A stretch of DNA of 64,000 nt from NCBI GenBank assembly GCA_032158295.1, contig CM063261.1, positions 682,001 to 746,000 on the forward strand, read 5' to 3'. This document shows positions 38,401-49,012 of the stretch, one piece after another. The stretch's first letter is position 1. The number at the start of each line of letters is the position of its first letter. The translations under genes were made by a program, and so were the position numbers. The notes under the pieces were generated by a model. The model was not told the origin of the DNA and made no database searches. It saw only the letters and a list, made by a program, of their open reading frames with translations. The stretch is from Pycnopodia helianthoides (lineage: Eukaryota > Echinodermata > Asteroidea > Forcipulatida > Asteriidae).

Positions 38401-41269
38401 TCCCATCCTCAAGTATGTTTGCTTCATTACCAGAAATTATCAGTAACAATAATAATGTATTGAAAATTCATCTTGTGTTATTTTCTACAGATATAAAAGA
38501 GACGATCCGGGTCTAATGGAATTCATCAACACTGACCTTGAGCTGACTGAAGCTTTTGGCAATGGTTTGCCGTCAGATTTCTTTCCGATCTTAGAGTACA
38601 TCAAACTGCCGATTCAGAAAAAGTTTGAGAAGAAACTCCAACCACTTTTAAAGATGTTTTACAGCGAGTTTGAAAAGCATCGTGAAAATTTTGACCCAGG
38701 TAAAGGGACGTTAATCAGGAAGTGGTTGGGTCTTGGTTCGATGTCAAGGTCCCTTGTGATATAATAATAATGAAAGGCCTGTTATCCAAGTGCCTAAGAT
38801 TAAGTTCAAGAGTTCAAGATAATCATTTGGACACTCTTGTATGGTGAAACGCATTGAGTATTTGTACAATTTGTATTGGTCAATCAAAATTATTATTATG
38901 TAAAAACACTTCTGTCATGTAATATCACTTTGCAATACACACTTAAAAAACGCAATGTGAAAACCACAGCATAGTAAAATGGCCATGTGCATCCATGAAA
39001 CCGTCTGAGAGTGTAAATAATTTTCTGATTTTTGTTTTATCCCTCCTACTGTCTGACCATTCAGGTGAATACCTCTGCTGCACATTTTTAACAGTTTTCA
39101 TGTTTCGCATCTTTAGAGAATGTCAAAGACTTTTTTGACACCCTGATCCTGGCACAGAAGGAGGCCATAGCAGCTGGTGAGGAGGAGGCCAAGCTCCTGA
39201 CGGACACACACCTTGTTCAGACCGTGAGCGATTTGTTTGGAGGTAAAAACAAACAGAAGCTAAAAAAATATAGCATGTGAAAAAAAATGAAATAGCATAA
39301 AATCTTTGTTGACTTTCCAATTTTCTTAAATATCTTCAGACCTTGGCCCAATTTCATGGCTCTACCTACTTTGAAATTCAGTGCTTACAGTCGGCATTCT
39401 CCGCTTACAGGTTTAGAGGAAATTCGCAAAGCTTGCTGTGTCAGCAAAAGAGGCTCAGTAACAGGAATTATGCACACACAAGAATAAAGTTCTTTCGAAG
39501 CTGTGAAATATGCTTGCATTAAGTATAGATTTTTCTGCCACCATAAGCGCAGATTTCAGTTTTATATGTTAAGTAGTGCCATGAAGTTGGGTCCTGGTAC
39601 TTCACAGAGGCAAATGCCCCTGTTCATTGCCTTGGTGCACCTTAACATTTTCCAGTAGAAATTGTCATTTTCCTCGTTGGGGTGCCCCTTAGTATAAACC
39701 AAGGAATAACTCCATTGTCCTCGCCAGAACACAGTATGAGAATTCCATGCATCATCAATTAATTTGATTTGTTTCCTTTTTTTCTCCAAACAGCCGGAAC
39801 TGAGACAACCACTTTAACTCTTCATTGGGCAGTCGCTGTACTCGCTGAAAACCCTGAAATCCAGGAGAAGATTGCCCAGGAGATTGATGATGTCATTGGT
39901 CGTGATAGACTGCCCTCTCTTGACGATAAAGGCACCTTGCCATACACCGAGGCTGCCATACTAGAGATTTTTCGCTTTGGTTCAGTTGTTCCATTGGGTA
40001 TTCCACATTCTGTGCTGACTGATACTACCCTAAGTGAGTATCCAATTCACCTCATTGTGCTTCCACATTGGCCAATCCAGGGATGAAGAAGTTAGATTCT
40101 AACCACCCCTTCTCCCCTGGAAAAATCCAACATCTGCAAATGATTCTGAGCCTCTTGATCAAACCAATATCACCAGCCTGTTACTCGTTAGTGCAATGTA
40201 ATTACACCTGGTAATTATTATTCCAACCCAAAACCCTGCCCACTTCATACAGAGTTTCTCCCTCCAGTTCTCAGAAGCCACTCAGAGCCGGGATTGATTT
40301 TTAAAAAAACTTTAATACAGAGGGCACGCATTTTTTAACAAACCTCGGCTTAGGTTCTGGCTCCGGTTTAGGCTTTATTATCAATTTTGGAGTAGTAATA
40401 ACAAAAAACACTTAGTAGAGCGATGATATCTGTCTACAGAAAGGTGCTCATGGTGCTTGAGAAAGAAGACAAATTAGGACTGTGAATTGTGTGAGTAAGC
40501 TTGTATGCTTGTTCTTTGGTGTTATACAAACAAACTTTTGGACCGTTTGTGTATTAGTGTGTTTTGTGCAGCTAAAATAGTCTTGCCTTTTTTTATCAGA
40601 TGGTTACAAGATTCAGAAAGGAACGACAGTGATGATCAACCACGTTGGTCTTCACTTCAACCCTGGCGAGTGGGACCAGCCTGAGCAGTTTAAACCAGGT
40701 CAGTTAGATTGGTCTAGAGACTTTAACTTTACAACTAGTGAAAGATTTGAGCCATGAAGATCAAAACACTCTCTACAGTATATCTTGTGAGGGAAAGGAG
40801 CCCACAGCATTCTAGAATGTTATTCATTGGGCCGAATAACTTGCCAGTATTCGCCAAGCTCAAAGCTCATGGTGCATGAACATTTATTTCCTTTGGCTTG
40901 GTGTTTTATTCCTCAAATCATCTTGGCTCTGTAGGGATTTTGCAGCCCATTATGGGGTATATGAAAAGAAAAATGCTCAGATTTGTTTTATTTTGTTTTA
41001 CAACAGAGCGGTTTTTGAATGAAAACGGTCAACTTCTTGCTAAACTGCCTGAGAGCTTTCTCCCCTTTGGCTGCGGCCGTCGTGTGTGCCTTGGAGAAGA
41101 CTTCGCTAAGAAGGAGATCTTCCTTATCTTCACCTGGCTGTTCGGCCGGTACACCTTCTACAAAGTACCAGGGAAGGAGGAGGAGTCACTGCTGAAGCTG
41201 TCGGACGTCTCAGGCTTTGTCCACCAACCTTGTGATGGGATTGAGGTGTGTGTGAAGAAACGCTTCTAG
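35432..41269 (+). CDS. Cytochrome P450 gene C (CYP2 clan, CYP17-like), intact
   Basis: ER-anchored haem-thiolate monooxygenase, CYP17-like by motifs; substrate cannot be inferred. Exons: 35432-35582, 36691-36870, 37483-37576, 37698-37856, 38491-38699, 39117-39242, 39794-40033, 40600-40698, 41007-41269. All GT/AG, phases consistent, giving 506 residues, normal for microsomal P450s. Anchor at residues 9-28, APPGPTS hinge, I-helix AGTET (307-311), K-helix E364-R367, PERF (419-422), haem loop FGCGRRVCLG (440-449, Cys447). It ends CVKKRF, which agrees with gene A. An in-frame ATG upstream (35363 frame start region) would add an unlikely extension, so MVFNTE is preferred. It has a TATA-like site that its twin B lacks, so C may be the better expressed of the pair (inference). 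Confidence 0.95.
37075..37400. repeat. Minisatellite in P450 C intron 2
   Basis: Inverse-orientation counterpart of the 31448-31800 array, unit of about 21 bases with CTTGAGACTTGACCTTAAAG-like sequence. It differs in unit number from its twin. Confidence 0.85.
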
Positions 41270-42060
41270 TTCAAATAGTGTTTCTGGAAATCTGACCTGT
41301 TTTTGCTTGGTGTGATTTTTGTTTGCCAAGAAATTATTCTTAAACAGCTCTGTTTGGTATCAAGATTGTCAAGTTTGATTTATGACATTTTTTCATGTAA
41401 ATTGTATTGTTATCATGAAGTCATAGTTTTTTTTGTACTAAACTACACTTCAACACTAGATAATAGAAAAAATCATTGCTGTTTTATTTACAATTTAGCT
41501 TATGATCATTGTATAAAACAAAATCTTTGCACTAGTTTATTAAGTAGGGTTTTGTGTGGCCTGTAGAAATGGGCATTATTTCACTAACGTAAGAATTATA
41601 CATCATTCTTAAGATTGACATGTTTATTAACTTATACTACTGAAAATGAATTGTAAACTAATCAAAATCTTTATAAAGCAGAAAGAAATGTAAAACAAAT
41701 AAATTTTACAAAATTACTTGAGTATCAAAAAAGTTAATTGTTTGTACTTCATTGGAAAGCCATAATCATCTGTCACATTCCCTGTGTTCAACATCAATGA
41801 GTTATACGGTTTCCCATCATACTGGACAGGGCCAGACTATTTGGCCCTTCCCCTTCCAGCCTTGTTTTGGATTACATTGATTCGAATAGAGGACTCATAT
41901 CACACGAGACAATTTATAGACAACCATTCTTAGGCAATCTCCAATAATAAAAAAAACACTCATTCACATTTCAGTATTCTCATCTCCCAGTCTCGGTTTC
42001 GTCATGATTATTGCTGTTACCTTTCCTTCCTCCATGCTGTTTCTAAAATACAAAATCACA

Positions 42061-44655
42061 AGTCAGTATAAGCATGGAGGTAGAATTGGAACATGTTCCC
42101 TTGAAACATCAAAACATGAGAAAATGGGCATCAAGGCCGAGACTGCCGGGACAACAAGGGCCAGCGCAGCCTCCGTGTGAGTCAATGAGGCTTGCAATAC
42201 ATGCATGGTTTTAACTGAAAGAATTACGACTTTGGTATTCATCCTTTTTACAATTTAGCAAGTTTGGTTTTTTGTTAAAGCTGCTCACTCTCGAAACTGA
42301 GACGAATAGGAAAGAGTCGGAGCAGATGCATGATGAACAAAGTCACTCGGTCTTTAACATTCTTGCCCTGCCGCTGGTCAAGCATTCAAAACTACAAGAC
42401 ACTCATTGATCACTGCATGACCGGACATCGGCCATGAGCAAGCCAAGTAAAGTTCCCCGGTGGACAAAACGTTCCAGGACCACCGGCATCGAGATGAGAG
42501 AGATCCCCGTTATTCTCGTCTGATGAGGACACTGCGGTCATCGGACCGCCCGCCCTCTCGTGGTTAACCTTACAGGCCCAATGATTGAACTGGGTAACAT
42601 GCAGCGACGTAAGTTTTCCATGTTATGATTGGTCCGCTCCGAAGTGACGTAGTTTGTCAGCTACCCACTTTAGATCGTCTGCTGCATGCACGTGTGCATA
42701 ATGTTTGTATGTTAAACTTTACGGTCTTGTGCCCGACCCACTTGTCAGTCAGAATGGAGATCAGTGGGAGGGACCAGTTTCTTTGGTCACGTGAACGGTG
42801 AAATTTGTTTTGGGCATTATGGCAATTGATGGATGGTGTATAATACAAGACCAGCTCAACGCCCTTCGGTCAAGATCCCTGATGGGCACCGCGGTAAACG
42901 AAGCTGGAAAGGCCCGATTTATGTCTCTCAAGGCCCGATTTATGTCTCTCAAGGCCCGATTTATGTCTCTCAAGGCCCGATTTATGTCTCTCAAGGCAAG
43001 TTTGGGTGGACTTCTCATCTTAAAACTCGGGATGTGATAACAAAAATGAAACATTTTTCTGATAAAATGGGTTCAATCCTGTTGGTTGAAAGTGACACCC
43101 CTGAACTTCCAGGCTGACATATTACATTTTCGAGGAGTTACATACTGTTTACATCAGCACAACTGTAAAACTAGAGGGTTTGGACACGGTTAGTTATTGT
43201 ATAATTTTTAAAGAAATGTTTGAAACCAAAGGTAGAATTAGAACAATCCTGACAAAGCACAGGCCCGCAAAACCATAGGTTACAGAGAGTATAGTCTTGT
43301 AAACTATGTGATAATGGTATATTTTATCTGTTATTATAAAATGTTATTAGTTTGTTCTGTATTAAAACTTCAAATGGAGAACACCCAGAAGGAGGGATTC
43401 GGGGAAAACAAATTCAAGTATTTCACTGAATGTCACGTCTCGATCCTACCTCCATGGTTTTACCAACACAGTGTTTTAACATTCAAGTAAATGACATTAC
43501 TTCACATTGCATGCAACATATAATATTTTGTAAATCATAAGAGAACAATGTGATTAATATTGTAGCTAAACAGAGTATTTTAAAAAAATAACGTTTAGCA
43601 GGTTGGATACGTTATGTAGTAGTAAACACAAACAACAATTAGACACAATCCTAACATATTTATTACTCTATATGACCACTTTAACAGCCATTACCTTACT
43701 AAAACTACACCACCTGTGATTATACTAACACCTTTAAGTGTCATTTTATGACCACTCTGGCCATTTCCATTGTGCGAAAGGTTATGGGGTCATAGACAAC
43801 ATTGTAACTACAACACTGGGGACGTATTTGCATAAGGGATTTGTCTGAAGTTTGGTAGGTTTTGATCGATAAGAGTTTGGTATACCAAAAGCAAACACAC
43901 ACGGTCAGCTTATCTATTATTAAAGCACTTGGTGGTGGAATAAAGTTATGTCGGTGCGGATACTGGGTATATAAAACGTCTACATTGTACCCTTTTTTGT
44001 TTGTAATTCAATGCAACATAGATTATGAACAAGTACGTCCGGGGCACGTTGAAATGAGAGCAAAGATTTGTTTTAGCTCCAAGGTTACGAAGGTACTGTT
44101 GTTGAACGTAAATCGTGGGATTTCTTCAAAGGAAACGTTTTCTTCAAACAGGTTGCCACGCCAACCAAGAAATGAGTTCAAACACCCGACTATAAGACCC
44201 GTGTAATATTTTGTTCCATTCGCGTAGCTAGGGGGGTTGGGTATGGTGGAGGGAGGGGGGGTTATGCCCCGCGCGCTGCCTTAATAATAGTTGTACGCCA
44301 AATCAACCATATTTTGTTTAATTATAATTACATACGTATATTTTAAACAATTATTGTAAAGCGGTACTCGCTTTCTTTTACGAAGATAGTATCAACCTTG
44401 AATTGTGAGTGCCCCTCGGAATTGTGACAATGTCTAAGCCTATATGGATTATCTCAAAATAAGTACTTCCCCGAGTTCTGTGAAAAAGGGAAAGTACCGA
44501 GTATACAGTGCTTTACACACATCGGTGAAAGCGTCAACCCAAATAATCTTCTTTATCCCTAGTGCAAGTTTAACATCAATTAAAGTTTATAACGGATGAA
44601 GAAAAAAATTATAAAGCAGACAAAGTATAATAGACCCTTGTAATTACAAGTAAGC
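42061..44655. other. Gene-less stretch with a 21-bp x4 tandem repeat
   Basis: No gene recognised. At 42910-42996 a 21-base unit (GGCCCGATTTATGTCTCTCAA, minus one base in writing: starts GGCCCGATTTATGTC) repeats four times almost perfectly. Because 21 is a multiple of three it keeps frames open on both strands and creates repeat-rich ORFs without coding support. Poly-G and GC-rich patches lie near 44250. Confidence 0.55.
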
Positions 44656-44659
44656 TTAA

Positions 44660-45034
44660 AGGAACATTACAGAATTGGTTTTTGCTAACAAAACAGTTGC
44701 TGGCAGTGTAAGCACTTTATGTAATCCACCATATACATAAACTGACAAACCTGTAGAAGTTTGAGATCGATCGACCATCTGGGTCACGAGAAAATAATGA
44801 AAAACCGATTACACATTTGCATGAAATCATATAGGTTCAACAAAATGAATAAAACGCTCACTGAGCGATAAACTCCAATCGGAAAATTAGTTTATTCATT
44901 TCTCATCAAATATGGCATTTCATACAGAAATATTTCAAGGGATGTTTTCTACTATCATCATCATTAGACCGTGTAAGTTTTATGTAAATCTGTGATCAAA
45001 AAGTATATTCAATTACCAATTCTGTAATGTTCCT
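44660..45034. mobile_element. TTAA-flanked 375-bp MITE at the LRR-Ig stop codon
   Basis: It has the same length as the SCD-intron copy and the same ends (AGGAACATTACAGAATTGG / CCAATTCTGTAATGTTCCT). TTAA duplications are at 44656-44659 and 45035-45038. The right TTAA contains the stop codon of the LRR-Ig gene, so the element now forms the start of that gene's 3'UTR. An AATAAA on the minus strand (44891-44896) lies about 140 bases past the stop. Confidence 0.9.
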
Positions 45035-47491
45035 TTAAGGAACGCTACCGATATCTACTGCTTCATAGTCATCTGGTTCACCATGGTCACTCAGGGACAC
45101 GGTATTATCGTACGCCGAAGACTGGCCGCCGTACGCCGAAGACTGGCGCCGTACGCCGAAGAGGGTCACCGTACGCCGACGACGGGTCACCGTACGCCGA
45201 AGACGGGTCACCGTACGCCGACGACGGGTCACCGTACGCCGAGACGGGTCACCGTACGCCGACGACGGGTCACCGTACGCCGACGACGGGCCGTCTTCGT
45301 TGAAGGACGCGGTGTCCTCGTACTCATCCTCCGCCTGATCCCCTGTCTCGCTGGGGACATCGTAAACCTCGCCATCGTCCACGACAGAATTCACATACCG
45401 TGAGGAGTCCACTGAGTCCATCCTGCTCTTACGGTAGTCAATCTTGGCCTTGGAGGTTGTTATTGATTCGGATCTTTTCTCAAGACGTTTACGGAGAAAG
45501 TAGCCAAACACCACGGCAAGAAGCGTGAACACCAACGTGAGAAACATCGTTGGTAGGATGTAAGAAGACGGAGCAGCAGGAGACCCAGGTTTTTCAGTTA
45601 CCGTGAGGTGCACAACAGATTGATCAGTCTCCCCAAGTTCATTCATGACTCTGCAAGTGAACGACCCCTGGTCTGATTTCTCCACTTGTATGACATGTAA
45701 AGTCATTTCTTCGGTGATGAAAAATCTCCCTTTCGAGTTAGCGTCAATTGCCGTGCCGTTGGGATCCAACCATGAAGCGATGGGCAGAGGGATTCCTGTT
45801 GATTTACAGGGTAGGGTTACCGTGTCACCAGCTATCGTTTGGAGCGTCTTGAAGTCTAAAATCGCCAAAGGGGGCTCACAAGCCAACTCGTGTGTTGCCA
45901 GATCTGTGAGAGCGCGTCCTGCTAACCCTGGTGGCCCGTAACAAAGAGGGATGGAAGATGGTGGATTGTTTTGCAGCCAGTCGCGTACGCTAGCCATCCT
46001 GCAGTCACACTGGAGCGGGTTGCCGAACAACTCGAGCCGGGATAGGGTTGGGTTTCTTCCTACGATGGAATCTCCCGGTACGACCTCGATCTGATTTAAG
46101 CCTAGGTCCACTGTTTCCACGTGATCACAGTGGCCCAAGATGCTACTGATAACGCTGATGGAATTACGAGCAAGTAGTAGATTTCTCAAGCCATTGCCAA
46201 GTTGACAGTCCTCCAAATCAAAGTTCTGAATGCTGTTGTTGGAGAAATTCATTGTCACGATCTGGGGTAGAGGGCGGAACATCTCAGAGTGGAGTTGAAC
46301 CAGCTGATTCCCGGAGAGATCCAGGTGCTCCAGGGTGTCCAGCCCCTGGAAGTACTCCGGGTGGAGCTCGTTGAGGTTGCAGTTGGCGAGGGACAGAACC
46401 AGCAGGTCGGCTTGGCTTCGAAAGACACCTCCAAACAGAGACGTCAAAGGGTTCCCGTCGAGGTACAAGTATCTCAACATCTTAAGATCTCTCAATGCAG
46501 ATTCAGAGATGAAGAGGAGCTGGTTGTTTGACACATGAAGCTCCGTTAGGCCCAGGAAACCTTGAATGCTTTCCGAGGACAGGTTCTTCAAACTGTTACC
46601 ATCTGCGTTCAGGACGTGAAGCTCATCTGTCCACGACGGTGGCTGGATGAGGGAGTCAAACGAGTTACCGCGTACGCTTAGACTTTGCACATACGGAAAG
46701 CCGTACCGCAAAGCATCCGTCAATACGTCCCAGCCACGAAGTTCATTACTGTCTATGTTGAAAATGGAGGTGATGAGCATACCATTAGAATTAATAATAC
46801 TTTGAACTTGATTGTGGCTCAAAGAAAGCTTGTGGAACAACTTAGTATTCCCAAAATCATTATCGTAATTAAAATGGCTTATGAAATTGTTGTCTAGTTC
46901 AAGAGTAACATTACAATCGTGGCCACCGTTGAAAACAACGTTGACATTTGTTATTGTATTGAACTGCAAGCTTATTAACGCAGAGGGGGACATGTACATG
47001 CATAACTCCAGCTTCATGGGACCATTTACTAAGTTCGAATTTGCTGAGAACCGTTCCAGAGAACCGCACCTCGGAACCTCGAGGCTAGTTATCAAGTTGA
47101 AGTCCAGCAGGAGAGTCTGCAAGGAGCGGAGTTCACAGTCCACCTGGAGAACCGAAATGGCGTTGTGTTGAACTGAAACGGTTGTCAGGTTCTCCATCCT
47201 CTCTGACGTCATCAATGACGTAATGTCTGAGATGTCGTTCCAGTCCAGGATCAGTTCGGTTAATCTGGGGTTTAGATGATTCGGATCCACAGTATTGATG
47301 GAGTTGTGACGTAAATCCATCACGAGTGACTCCGGGTAGTTGTCGGGGATGCACTCGAGGTTCCGGTTGGAGCAGTCGGCCATTGCAGTCACGTGATCGT
47401 AGTCGCACTGCGCTGGACAGCCTACTGCATGGCAGAATCCAGTAGGGATTGGTTGAAGAAGCAATATCAAGATCCACTCCAGTTGAGGCAT
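45035..47491 (-). CDS. LRR-Ig single-pass transmembrane receptor, single coding exon
   Basis: Probable cell-surface adhesion or signalling receptor of the LRR-Ig type (as in LINGO, LRIG or AMIGO-like proteins); ligand unknown. 818 residues: signal peptide (1-22), cysteine-rich LRR N-cap (CPAQCDYDHVTAMADC), about 15 leucine-rich repeats, LRR C-cap (CDCRMASVRDWL ... HELAC, about 490-535), one Ig domain (about 540-630; LPCKST and FTCRV cysteines), transmembrane helix (about 645-666) with RKRLEKR stop-transfer, and a 152-residue tail with YDVP, DDYEAV and several SAYG tyrosines. The tail includes a 21-base minisatellite where three single-base losses turn SSAYGDP repeats into RRTVTR repeats and back. 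A splice acceptor (TTTCAG) lies just before the ATG, so a 5'UTR exon is expected. The stop lies in a MITE target site. Confidence 0.93.
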   Translation of the reverse strand: MPQLEWILILLLQPIPTGFCHAVGCPAQCDYDHVTAMADCSNRNLECIPDNYPESLVMDLRHNSINTVDPNHLNPRLTELILDWNDISDITSLMTSERMENLTTVSVQHNAISVLQVDCELRSLQTLLLDFNLITSLEVPRCGSLERFSANSNLVNGPMKLELCMYMSPSALISLQFNTITNVNVVFNGGHDCNVTLELDNNFISHFNYDNDFGNTKLFHKLSLSHNQVQSIINSNGMLITSIFNIDSNELRGWDVLTDALRYGFPYVQSLSVRGNSFDSLIQPPSWTDELHVLNADGNSLKNLSSESIQGFLGLTELHVSNNQLLFISESALRDLKMLRYLYLDGNPLTSLFGGVFRSQADLLVLSLANCNLNELHPEYFQGLDTLEHLDLSGNQLVQLHSEMFRPLPQIVTMNFSNNSIQNFDLEDCQLGNGLRNLLLARNSISVISSILGHCDHVETVDLGLNQIEVVPGDSIVGRNPTLSRLELFGNPLQCDCRMASVRDWLQNNPPSSIPLCYGPPGLAGRALTDLATHELACEPPLAILDFKTLQTIAGDTVTLPCKSTGIPLPIASWLDPNGTAIDANSKGRFFITEEMTLHVIQVEKSDQGSFTCRVMNELGETDQSVVHLTVTEKPGSPAAPSSYILPTMFLTLVFTLLAVVFGYFLRKRLEKRSESITTSKAKIDYRKSRMDSVDSSRYVNSVVDDGEVYDVPSETGDQAEDEYEDTASFNEDGPSSAYGDPSSAYGDPSRRTVTRRRRTVTRLRRTVTRRRRTVTLFGVRRQSSAYGGQSSAYDNTVSLSDHGEPDDYEAVDIGSVP
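45118..45300 (-). repeat. 21-bp coding minisatellite in LRR-Ig tail
   Basis: About nine units of 21 bases (minus strand core TCGGCGTACGGTGACCCGTC), GC-rich against an AT-rich surround. The full-length unit encodes SSAYGDP. Units of 20 bases occur at about 45241, 45160 and 45146, each shifting the frame by one; together the three losses restore it. Confidence 0.9.
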
Positions 47492-47499
47492 TGTAGCTT

Positions 47500-48113
47500 T
47501 CTGAAATGAAGCATAAATACTATCAATATTTGTGCCATTTGTAAAAACTTTTCCATAGAGTCAAACAAAATCTTACAACAAGCAATATTTTATACAGAAA
47601 CAAACTGGTTTACCGTACGTCATCACCATGTTTGGGTGAATTAAGTTCTGCTAAACAATTTAAATGTTTTCAACTGTTTGAAGTCATAAAATAATAAGGT
47701 TAAATTTCACAAAATATTTCACCAAGCATCAGACAATAAAATTAAAAGTCACACAATATATTTTTCCAAGAAACATGAAAACAACGCACCTGGGCTTTAA
47801 CTTTTTTATTATTTTATTAATCATACAATAGACCTATGGGAAAAAGATTTCCAAGAACAAAAAAGGAAAACTTAATGGAACTTACTTTGATAGTAAACGT
47901 TGATTGGATGGGAGAAGCGTCTCTGGAGTTCAAAGGAAACTTTATCCTATAAGTTCGAAGAAAATAATCGCTTGCAGAAAATAAGACACTCGGAACTGCA
48001 AGGACTGTTAACGATTGAAAGCCCACACTTCTTAATTTTCCAGAATTTTGTTATTGTGATGAATGTCATGACCTGATTTTTGTTACGAAGGACGGAAAAC
48101 TTTTGTATTTATA
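47500..48113 (-). promoter_or_regulatory. Putative promoter and 5'UTR exon of LRR-Ig gene
   Basis: Minus-strand TATAAATA at 48106-48113 is a good TATA box. A donor (CAAA|GTAAGT) ends a likely noncoding exon at 47886, and the acceptor TTTCAG lies at about 47501-47506, nine bases before the ATG. This gives a 5'UTR exon of about 48080-47886 and an intron of about 385 bases. Confidence 0.55.
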
Positions 48114-48422
48114 CTTTTGCAAACAATGCTTTTAAAAATGTGTATGTACCCTTTTGTTTATGGCTTTGTCGACTGGACGAGGAATCGTTTACCGACAAGG
48201 TCAACGGCAATTCATGCGTGATAGACTAAATACAACCCGGGTATTCTTCATTTATGATTACTGCCCAAAAAACAATATTATGAAACGAGACGTTTTCTAC
48301 ACCTCTGGGGAGGAGTACAATATCTCCCAGGTTCAACGTTTTATGAGGAGGTACATTGTATGGTAATTTAAAAACAATAATAACGTTACAAATATTCCAA
48401 ATAATTTAAGGAGCAATAAAAC

Positions 48423-48488
48423 ACCCTCCACACTGCCTCACCAGACCCTCCACACTGCCTCACCAGACCCTCCCCACTGCCTCACCAG
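48423..48488. repeat. 22-bp x3 direct repeat
   Basis: ACCCTCCACACTGCCTCACC plus two bases, repeated three times in tandem with one substitution in the third unit. No gene nearby uses it. Confidence 0.8.
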
Positions 48489-48820
48489 AAGCCTCTTTAT
48501 AGTGGCGTTTAACAAGTTAAAGTTCATAGCTGCCCTATAGAATCAATTCACCTGAAGTTATCATCACAATAAATATTGGTGATACGCCATTTTGGGAATC
48601 GGTGCCTCGTGTGTTATTACTATAAAAAGCCAATTGTGTTACTCAGCAAGACTCCAAAAGCACCAGCGTGTCCTCACTGGTGTGCGGTGCACATTGAGGG
48701 ACTCGGTTGTGAGATGCAAACCATGTCTTTTCAAGCAAATTGACTCCCAAAATGGTAGACACTAGGGGCTGACGTCGACAGAAGCTGCGTGTGACGTCAG
48801 TGCAGGGTGTCTACAGACCT

Positions 48821-49012
48821 GGGCCCAATTTCATGGAGCTGCTTAAGCAGAAAATGTCGCTTAACAATTGTCTGCTACGCAGAAATGAGCAGGATACCAG
48901 TCAAAAATTGTACATGCGATATGGTATTTTGGCTGGTAACCTTATTCTGGTAAGCATAATTTTGTTGTGCTGAGCTACTTTTTGTGCTTAAGCAGCTCTA
49001 TGAAGTTGGGCC
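48821..49012. mobile_element. GGGCCC-ended MITE, 192 bp
   Basis: Left end GGGCCCAATTTCATGGAGCT and right end AGCTCTATGAAGTTGGGCC are inverted repeats continuing into CTTAAGCA on both sides. The internal part (CAGGATACCAGTCA, TATTTTGGCTGGT) recurs as fragments at about 49515-49590 and 54900-54960. Confidence 0.75.

Larger units (their letters stand above)
35186..42060. repeat. Right arm of large inverted duplication
   Basis: About 6.9 kb, reverse-complementary to 24657-34640, carrying P450 gene C. Matching exon boundaries, shared intronic MITE and minisatellite, and a matching 3' flank to about 42060 show a segmental duplication of genomic DNA, not a retrocopy. It is shorter than the left arm because that arm has extra insertions. 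Confidence 0.93.

Noticed and set aside
42798..43117. Overlapping repeat-rich reading frames (both strands)
   Set aside because: They exist only because a 21-base tandem repeat keeps several frames open; no domain, no splice or promoter support.
45083..45403. Arginine-rich open frame antisense to the LRR-Ig tail
   Set aside because: Shadow of the 21-base minisatellite of the real gene on the minus strand.
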